Positions 34,837 through 40,348 of a stretch of 40,348 nucleotides of DNA are shown here, piece by piece. This stretch comes from Vallitalea maricola. Its GTDB lineage: Bacteria; Bacillota; Clostridia; Lachnospirales; Vallitaleaceae. Made by a program: the position numbers and the translations under genes. Position 1 is the first letter of the stretch. Each line of letters starts with the position of its first letter. The DNA lies in NCBI RefSeq assembly GCF_036985595.1, contig NZ_BTPU01000063.1:1-40348 (forward strand). The letters are read 5' to 3'. The notes below the pieces were generated by a model, which saw only the letters and a list, made by a program, of their open reading frames with translations, was not told the DNA's origin and did not search any database.

Positions 34837-36076
34837 TTGTAAGGTCGCTGTTATAGGTGGGGGTATTTCAGGGCTTGTAATAGCGGATGGTCTACAAGAA
34901 AAGGGATATGAAAAGGTTACTGTTTTTGAAAAAGATAATAGGGTAGGAGGTAAATTACATACTATATGGTATAAAGGAAAGTCTTATGAGCTAGGTGCTC
35001 TTTTCGGTCTGCCTTCTCAAAATAGTCTGAAGGCATTAATGAAGGCTCATAATATCAAAAATGATGGACCAAAATTATCACGGGTCAACTATGATGCAAG
35101 TGGTAATAGAATCATGCAGATACCAAAAGAAGATTTAGATGATTTTGTTGAAGAACTAGATAGATTTCCTTATATCCTCAATGAATACAGATCTCTAAAA
35201 AGAGTGAATATCCATAGTATAGAAGATTCTCTTATGCTTCCATTTTCAAAGTGGTGTGATATAAATGATTTTAGGGTTTTGAAAACAGTATATGTCCATT
35301 ATTTTACAAGCTATGGGTTAGGAGATATTAATGTTATACCTGCACTTTATGTTCTTAGAATATTGGATTATGAGACATTAATGTCTTTTATGGAACTTCC
35401 TCACTTCTGTACATGGGAGAAAGGAGTTTCAACATTCATAAATACCTTGAAGCATAAAATAAAAGATATCAAGTTGACCCAGAATGTTAAAGAAATCACT
35501 AAGATGGATAATGGAAAAATATGTGTTCATACTGAGTTTGAACAATTAGAATATGATAAAGTTGTTATCACAGCTCCACTCAATCAATTTACTAATCTTT
35601 GTGGTACAGATTACCAAATGAATCAATACTTCGGTTCCATAAAATATCAAGATTTTAATGTTTATGCATTTATAGTTGAAAAGATTCCAAAGAAATGTGG
35701 TTTTGTACTAGAAAATTTATCTATAGAGAATAAAGGACATGTTATTATATGGAATTCTAGATGGGATTCAAGTGATGGAGAAGAACTAGTGATGATCTAT
35801 GCTTATAATTCACCTGAAAGGTCAAAAGAAGAATCACTAAAGATTATTAAAAGTGATTTATTGAAATTGGGCTTTGTTAATCCAAGGTTTTATCTATTCA
35901 AGAGTTGGCATCAGTGTCCATACGTAGATACAAGTACTCTGAAAAAAGGATTTTATGATAAAATAGAAGAAATGCAAGGCAAAAACAACATATATATAGC
36001 TGGAGAGATTATGAGTACAGTATCTATGAATAACTGTATAAAATTCTCAAATTATATATTAAATAGATATTTTTAA
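34814..36076 (+). CDS. FAD-dependent amine oxidase-like protein
   Basis: 420 residues. FAD-binding N-terminus KVAVIGGGISGLVIADGL, then VFEKDNRVGGKLHT (Glu and GG-type motif of the amine oxidase/protoporphyrinogen oxidase/phytoene desaturase group). The C-terminal IYIAGEIMSTVSMNNCIKF is the second FAD contact. No signal peptide. The substrate is unknown; candidates are amines, porphyrinogens or polyene precursors. The start is probably GTG 34814, since the FAD motif begins only ten residues later. The weak AAAG upstream and the overlap with the preceding gene suggest translational coupling. Confidence 0.85.
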   Translation: MITIKKNDCKVAVIGGGISGLVIADGLQEKGYEKVTVFEKDNRVGGKLHTIWYKGKSYELGALFGLPSQNSLKALMKAHNIKNDGPKLSRVNYDASGNRIMQIPKEDLDDFVEELDRFPYILNEYRSLKRVNIHSIEDSLMLPFSKWCDINDFRVLKTVYVHYFTSYGLGDINVIPALYVLRILDYETLMSFMELPHFCTWEKGVSTFINTLKHKIKDIKLTQNVKEITKMDNGKICVHTEFEQLEYDKVVITAPLNQFTNLCGTDYQMNQYFGSIKYQDFNVYAFIVEKIPKKCGFVLENLSIENKGHVIIWNSRWDSSDGEELVMIYAYNSPERSKEESLKIIKSDLLKLGFVNPRFYLFKSWHQCPYVDTSTLKKGFYDKIEEMQGKNNIYIAGEIMSTVSMNNCIKFSNYILNRYF

Positions 36077-36077
36077 G

Positions 36078-36115
36078 AGTTGCTTAGATGATTTAATCAT
36101 TTTTGCAACTTTTTT
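36078..36115 (+). terminator. Terminator after the FAD oxidase gene
   Basis: AGTTGC (36078-36083) pairs with GCAACT (36105-36110), with an inner ATGATT/AATCAT extension, followed by a T-run. Confidence 0.75.
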
Positions 36116-36127
36116 ACTTTCAAGTAC

Positions 36128-36258
36128 AGTTTACACTTATCAATATATTATTCTCTCTAATCAGCATTACATATAGGATTAGAGATAACATTTCTGTGTA
36201 AACTAGACTTGAAATAGAAAGCCATTAAACCTTGATTTTACAAGGTTTTTCTTTTTTT
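36128..36258 (+). ncRNA. Candidate structured RNA with its own terminator
   Basis: Nested stems: AGTTTACAC (36128-36136) with GTGTAAACT (36196-36204), and inside it TCTCTAATC (36154-36162) with GATTAGAGA (36177-36185). Then AAACCTTG (36227-36234) pairs with CAAGGTTT (36241-36248) and a T-rich tail follows. The second terminator has no gene before it, so a short transcript of about 130 nt is possible. No family is recognised and I see no clear promoter. It could also be a decayed mobile inverted repeat. Confidence 0.35.
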
Positions 36259-36464
36259 GACAACACCATCATTTTCAAATATACTGAGAGTGATAAAATA
36301 ATAACAATCTTTTAGAATTAAATTTATAAAAGTTAATTAATTACTTTCTATTTTTTCAGCATATAAGGTCAAAGCATATGCTTCAAAAACATTCTAAACT
36401 AACCAATTTATGAGACATAATACTTCCAATTTAAAATTTTATAAAAAAAAGGAGATAGATAAAA
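36259..36464. other. Leader region upstream of hypB
   Basis: AT-rich and without a gene. The perfect palindrome AAGCATATGCTT is at 36372-36383. It could be a regulator site for the hypB operon. I cannot assign a -35/-10 pair with confidence. Confidence 0.35.
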
Positions 36465-37133
36465 ATGGATACATACAAGGTTCTAGAAATCAAGCAGAGT
36501 GTATTTGAGGATAATAATCGTCAAGCAGACTTGCTTAGAGAACAATTGAAAAAAGAGAAAACTTTTCTATTGAATCTAATGTCATCACCAGGTTCAGGTA
36601 AGACAACGACTCTTACAAAGACAATTAACGCTTTGAAAGATGAAATGAATATCGGGGTAATGGAAGCTGATATTGATTCAGATGTTGATGCTAACACAAT
36701 TTCTCAGACAGGAGCAAAAGTGATTCAACTTCACACAGGAGGTATGTGTCATCTTGATGCCGATATGACAAAACAAGGATTGATTGGTCTTGGGACAGAA
36801 GGAATTGATTTTGCTATTTTAGAAAATGTGGGAAATCTAGTTTGTCCAGCTGAATTTGACACAGGTTCATCAAAAAATGCTATGATCTTAAGCGTACCAG
36901 AGGGAGATGATAAACCTCTTAAATACCCTTTGATGTTTAAGATAGTGGATGTTCTACTAATAAACAAAATGGATGTCATTGAGTATTTTGATTTTGACCT
37001 AGAGGCTGTAGAAGAACGTGCTAAAAAATTAAATCCAAATATTAAAATAATTCCAATATCCGCTAGGACAGGTGAAGGAATTGATGAATGGGCTGATTGG
37101 ATACGTACTGAAGTGAAAGAATGGAATCAATAG
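36465..37133 (+). CDS. hypB: Hydrogenase nickel incorporation GTPase HypB
   Basis: 222 residues. HypB is the GTPase that, with HypA, delivers nickel to the large subunit of [NiFe]-hydrogenase. Seen here: a P-loop SSPGSGKTTT, EADIDSDVDA, HTGGMCHLDADM with the Cys-His metal site, ENVGNLVCPAEFD, and the NKMD GTP-specificity motif. The His-rich N-terminal extension of some HypBs is missing, as in other clostridial forms. AAAGGAGA precedes the ATG. It is followed 35 bases later by the Fe-S/FAD oxidoreductase, and then by hypA. Confidence 0.93.
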   Translation: MDTYKVLEIKQSVFEDNNRQADLLREQLKKEKTFLLNLMSSPGSGKTTTLTKTINALKDEMNIGVMEADIDSDVDANTISQTGAKVIQLHTGGMCHLDADMTKQGLIGLGTEGIDFAILENVGNLVCPAEFDTGSSKNAMILSVPEGDDKPLKYPLMFKIVDVLLINKMDVIEYFDFDLEAVEERAKKLNPNIKIIPISARTGEGIDEWADWIRTEVKEWNQ

Positions 37134-37168
37134 GTATCATATTAAAATAAAATTTGGAGGGAATAGGC

Positions 37169-39847
37169 ATGGTTAACGAAAAGGTATTGGAGCTTGCGAA
37201 TAAGATAAGCAGGACAAAAAAAGGTTCTAAGATGGAAATAAAACCTGAATATCCAGAATATAAGATTTTGGAACCTGTCGTAACAGAAGAAATGGCAGAA
37301 GTAGCACTTTGTCTTGAACTAAGAAAACCACAGAGTGCAGAAGAAATCGCTCCCAAATGTGGTAAATCTGTAGAAAAAACAGCAAAACTATTATGGGAAT
37401 TAGCAGTTGCAGGTGTGGCTTTTGTCAATAAGATAGACGGTGTTGATAAGTATTGGCATGAAATCTGGGTTCCAGGTCATATGGAAATGATGGTCAATAA
37501 CAGAGAGAATGTAAAAAAATATCCACAGATAGCGATAGCCTTTGATGAATACGGAAAAAGAAAAGGGCCAATGGGAGTAGGTGTTTTTTCACCAGGAACA
37601 GGTCCTATGCGTGTAATTCCTATTGAAAGTGCAATAGATGGGGAGACTAGAAAAGCATCTTATGAAGAAGTATCCAAATATCTTAATGATAACACTATTT
37701 TTTCAGTTTCAGATTGTGCTTGCCGTACAACAAGAGAGGTTATGGGAGAAGGCTGCGGTCATCTAAAAGAAGACATGTGTATTCAAATGGGGCATGCTGC
37801 TGAATACTATATCCGTACTGGCAGAGGACGTGAGATTACAAGAGAAGAAGCATTTGAGATCATTAAAAAGGCAGAGGAAAATGGATTAGTACATAGTATA
37901 CCCAATCTAGATGGTTCTGGAAAAACCCATGCTATTTGTAACTGCTGCGGTTGTTCATGTTTTTCAATGAGAATAGCAGAAATGTTTGTAAATCCTGATA
38001 TGGTACGTTCCAATTATGTTTCACATGTTGATCCTGAAAAGTGTGTTGGCTGTGGTGAATGTGTGGAAGTATGTCCGGTAAATGCATTGAAATTAGGACA
38101 GAAAATATGTGCAAAGACTCCAATTGAAGAAGAGAAGAGAAAAGATTTTCCACATAATACTGAGTGGGGACCAGATAAATGGAATCCAGATTATCGTATA
38201 AATAGGAAAAATGTTGTTGATACAGGTACCAGCCCTTGTAAAACAGAATGTCCAGCCCATATTTCCGTTCAAGGTTATATCAAATTAGCATCTCAGGGTA
38301 GATACAAAGAAGCTCTGGAACTTATTAAGCATGAGAATCCATTTCCAGCAGTATGTGGTCGTGTCTGTCCAAGGAAATGTGAATCAGCATGTACAAGAGG
38401 AGATATTGATAACCCAGTTGCTATAGATGAGATTAAAAAATTCATTGCAGAACAGGATTTGACAGAAGAAAATAGATATGTACCAAAGTTACGCCATGAA
38501 TATGGAAATAAAATTGCTATTATAGGTGCTGGACCTTCAGGTCTTTCATGTGCTTATTATCTAGCTCTAGATGGTTATAAAGTAACGGTATTCGAGAAGC
38601 AAAAAGTTCTTGGTGGTATGTTGACACTTGGAATCCCAGCTTTTAGACTTGAAAAAGATGTAATTAATGCAGAAATAGATATTTTAAGACAATTAGGTGT
38701 TCAGTTCAAGACAGGTGTTGAAGTGGGAAAAGATATCAGTCTGAAAGAACTAAGGACTCAGGGTTATGAGGCATTCTATCTAGCTATTGGTGCTCAAGCA
38801 GGTAGAAAACTTGGATTAGAAGGAGAAGATTCAGAAGGAGTTATAACAGGTGTTGATTTCTTGAGAGATGTAAATTTAGGTAATGAGATGAAACTAGATG
38901 GTAATGTAGTTGTTATAGGTGGTGGTAACGTTGCTATTGATGTTGCAAGAACAGCTACGAGAGTTGGTTCACCAAAAGTTGAGATGTTCTGTCTTGAAAA
39001 TCAAAAAGAAATGCCAGCTCTACCAGAAGAAATAGAAGAAGCATTATCAGAAGATATAAAAATAAATAACTCATGGGGACCAAAACGAATTATTGAGGAA
39101 GATGGACGTGTTGTAGGAATCGAATTCAAAAAATGTATTTCAGTCTTTGATGAAAATGGAAGATTCAATCCTACTTATGATGAAAATGAAACAAAAATGG
39201 TTGAGACTAATCATGTATTGATATCAGTAGGTCAAAGCATGGATTGGGGTAAAATACTAGATAGCAGTAAAATAGATTTAAATAGAAATAATACTATAAA
39301 AGCAGATTCATTTACTTTGCAGACAGGAGAACCAGATGTATTTGCTGGTGGAGATGCTATGACTGGACCTAAGTTTGCTATTGACGCTATTGCTTTGGGT
39401 AAACAAGGGGCAATCTCAATACATCGTTATGTTCAGCCAGGACAGAGCTTGGTTCTTGGTCGTGATAGAAGAGATTTTCATGCACTTGATAAGGAGAATC
39501 TAATACTTGATGGATATGATCGTATGCCTAGACAAAGACCACTTCATGTAGATGGTAAGGAATCAAAGAAAACATTCAAAGATTTACGTACTACATTTAC
39601 AGAAGAGCAGATCAAAAAGGAAACAGAACGTTGTCTTGGCTGTGGTGTTACTACTGTAGATGAATTCATGTGTCTAGGCTGCGGTGGATGTACAACTAAG
39701 TGTAAGTTCGATGCCATTTCACTTGTAAGGAAATATGATAAAGAAAGTGTAGATTTAGAAAAACTTAAACCAATAGTTGTCAAAAATATGATTAAACGCA
39801 AAGGCAAAATTGCAGTTAAAAAGGTAACAAAGGTCTTTAAAAATTAA
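37169..39847 (+). CDS. Fe-S and FAD oxidoreductase (GltD/NfnB-like with extra N-terminal Fe-S module)
   Basis: 892 residues. The start is ATG 37169 (GGAGGG before it; the TTG at 37154 is inside the leader). About residues 1-280 form an unusual module with a winged-helix-like beginning, Cys-rich SDCACRTT and CNCCGCSC. A ferredoxin 4Fe-4S motif begins at Cys292 (CVGCGECVEVCP). From Cys357 (CKTECPAH, then CGRVCPRKCESAC) comes the Fe-S domain of glutamate synthase small subunit, followed by an FAD fold (GAGPSG near 452) and an NAD(P) fold (GGGNVAIDVARTA). Near residue 822 to the end are CLGCG and CLGCGGCTTKC. Such proteins pass electrons between NAD(P)H and ferredoxin or a partner enzyme. Its place between hypB and hypA points to a nickel or hydrogen-linked redox complex. 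This is inference. Confidence 0.85.
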   Translation: MVNEKVLELANKISRTKKGSKMEIKPEYPEYKILEPVVTEEMAEVALCLELRKPQSAEEIAPKCGKSVEKTAKLLWELAVAGVAFVNKIDGVDKYWHEIWVPGHMEMMVNNRENVKKYPQIAIAFDEYGKRKGPMGVGVFSPGTGPMRVIPIESAIDGETRKASYEEVSKYLNDNTIFSVSDCACRTTREVMGEGCGHLKEDMCIQMGHAAEYYIRTGRGREITREEAFEIIKKAEENGLVHSIPNLDGSGKTHAICNCCGCSCFSMRIAEMFVNPDMVRSNYVSHVDPEKCVGCGECVEVCPVNALKLGQKICAKTPIEEEKRKDFPHNTEWGPDKWNPDYRINRKNVVDTGTSPCKTECPAHISVQGYIKLASQGRYKEALELIKHENPFPAVCGRVCPRKCESACTRGDIDNPVAIDEIKKFIAEQDLTEENRYVPKLRHEYGNKIAIIGAGPSGLSCAYYLALDGYKVTVFEKQKVLGGMLTLGIPAFRLEKDVINAEIDILRQLGVQFKTGVEVGKDISLKELRTQGYEAFYLAIGAQAGRKLGLEGEDSEGVITGVDFLRDVNLGNEMKLDGNVVVIGGGNVAIDVARTATRVGSPKVEMFCLENQKEMPALPEEIEEALSEDIKINNSWGPKRIIEEDGRVVGIEFKKCISVFDENGRFNPTYDENETKMVETNHVLISVGQSMDWGKILDSSKIDLNRNNTIKADSFTLQTGEPDVFAGGDAMTGPKFAIDAIALGKQGAISIHRYVQPGQSLVLGRDRRDFHALDKENLILDGYDRMPRQRPLHVDGKESKKTFKDLRTTFTEEQIKKETERCLGCGVTTVDEFMCLGCGGCTTKCKFDAISLVRKYDKESVDLEKLKPIVVKNMIKRKGKIAVKKVTKVFKN

Positions 39848-39929
39848 TCTGAACATGTTGATTTTAACCTTTTTCATAAGGTATCTACATTGAAGATTAA
39901 TAAGTATAACATAAGGTCAGGTGAACAAA

Positions 39930-40271
39930 GTGCATGAATTAGGAGTTGTAATTGAAGTTGTAAAGACAGTACAAAACATTGCTGAGGAAAATCAATTGAC
40001 TAAAATAGATTCATTGGTATTGCAGATTGGGGAATTATCTTCAATGATTCCTAGATATATTAAAGAATGTTATCCTGCCGCTGTTGACGGTACGTTATTA
40101 CAGGATACCAAATTAGAAATTGAGATTATACCAGGTAACGCTCTTTGCAAAAACTGCAATAAGGTTTTCAATCTCTTAGTAAACAATGGAAAATGTCCTC
40201 ACTGTGGGATAAAAGACTGGGAGTTATTAAGTGGAAAAGAGTTTATGATAAAGGAGATTGTTGCTTGTTAG
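39930..40271 (+). CDS. hypA: Hydrogenase maturation nickel chaperone HypA
   Basis: 113 residues. HypA needs Met-His-Glu at its very start because His2 binds nickel. Starting at GTG 39930 gives MHELGVV, which fits. The longer frame from GTG 39921 would bury the motif. AGGTG stands 6 bases before it. The zinc site is CKNC and CPHC. Along with HypB it inserts nickel into the hydrogenase large subunit. Confidence 0.93.
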   Translation: MHELGVVIEVVKTVQNIAEENQLTKIDSLVLQIGELSSMIPRYIKECYPAAVDGTLLQDTKLEIEIIPGNALCKNCNKVFNLLVNNGKCPHCGIKDWELLSGKEFMIKEIVAC

Positions 40272-40322
40272 AATCTCATGTGAGAATACTGATTTAACAA
40301 AAAATGTTGTAGGAGAGTTTAT

Positions 40323-40348
40323 ATGAAATTAAAAAAAGATTTTTTTAA
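40323..40348 (+). CDS. Start of a further gene (cut by window edge)
   Basis: ATG 40323 follows AGGAGA with good spacing and is open to the edge (MKLKKDFF). Only eight full codons are visible, so no function can be given. It lies 51 bases after hypA in the same direction and is probably in the same operon. Confidence 0.55.

Noticed and set aside
1..40348. tRNA or rRNA genes
   Set aside because: No cloverleaf with TTCGA-type arms or rRNA-like sequence was recognised in the intergenic regions on reading. A dedicated tRNA scan was not possible.

Overview
The window is low-GC Firmicutes-type DNA, probably from an anaerobic clostridial bacterium of the Lachnospirales/Vallitalea kind. This is inferred from AT-rich coding sequence, strong GGAGG ribosome binding sites, SLH-domain surface proteins, Fe-S flavoenzymes of the 2-enoate reductase type, LplB/YtcP-type sugar ABC transporters, and HypA/HypB. 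No rRNA, tRNA or CRISPR array is visible.

Layout. 1-2389: end of a large S-layer-like protein with long repeats and three C-terminal SLH domains, apparently split by a one-base frameshift, then a strong terminator. 2649-3873: an RsmH-type rRNA methyltransferase paralogue with its own promoter. 4295-9644: a PucR-type regulator, divergent from an unusual fusion of an Fe-S/flavin ene-reductase with an acetoacetate-decarboxylase-like domain, followed by a short-chain dehydrogenase. 9645-10458: a scar holding a truncated XRE regulator and the end of an IS3-type transposase.

10459-23592 is the centrepiece: a carbohydrate locus with two ABC permeases, a lipoprotein binding protein, a GH29 fucosidase, a GH18 enzyme, a second GH29 fucosidase, a 1161-residue CBM9-like/transglutaminase-like protein, a LacI regulator and a GH130 phosphorylase. 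None of the enzymes has a signal peptide, so imported oligosaccharides would be dismantled in the cytosol. Read together, the enzymes match the linkages of a fucosylated N-glycan core: fucose-GlcNAc, GlcNAc-GlcNAc, Man-GlcNAc and possibly the GlcNAc-Asn amide. The transglutaminase-like protein resembles eukaryotic peptide:N-glycanase around its catalytic Cys and His. I propose an uptake-and-cytosolic-degradation system for N-glycan cores or glyco-asparagines. This is inference.

23616-29100: a YgjV/GNAT-like membrane protein, a MerR regulator with a visible pair of operators, a second ene-reductase, an excisionase-type helix-turn-helix protein and an alpha/beta hydrolase. 29101-31800 is a graveyard: pieces of an ABC exporter, a phage minor-head protein and an M23 peptidase with frameshifts, with one intact small exported protein among them. 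31872-36076: an SLH-anchored zinc metalloprotease, then a transposase-derived protein that has lost its catalytic residues and overlaps an FAD amine-oxidase-like gene. 36128-36258 is a structured intergenic element. 36465-40348: hypB, a large Fe-S/FAD oxidoreductase (GltD/NfnB-like), hypA and the first codons of another gene, which suggests a nickel-enzyme locus continuing past the window.
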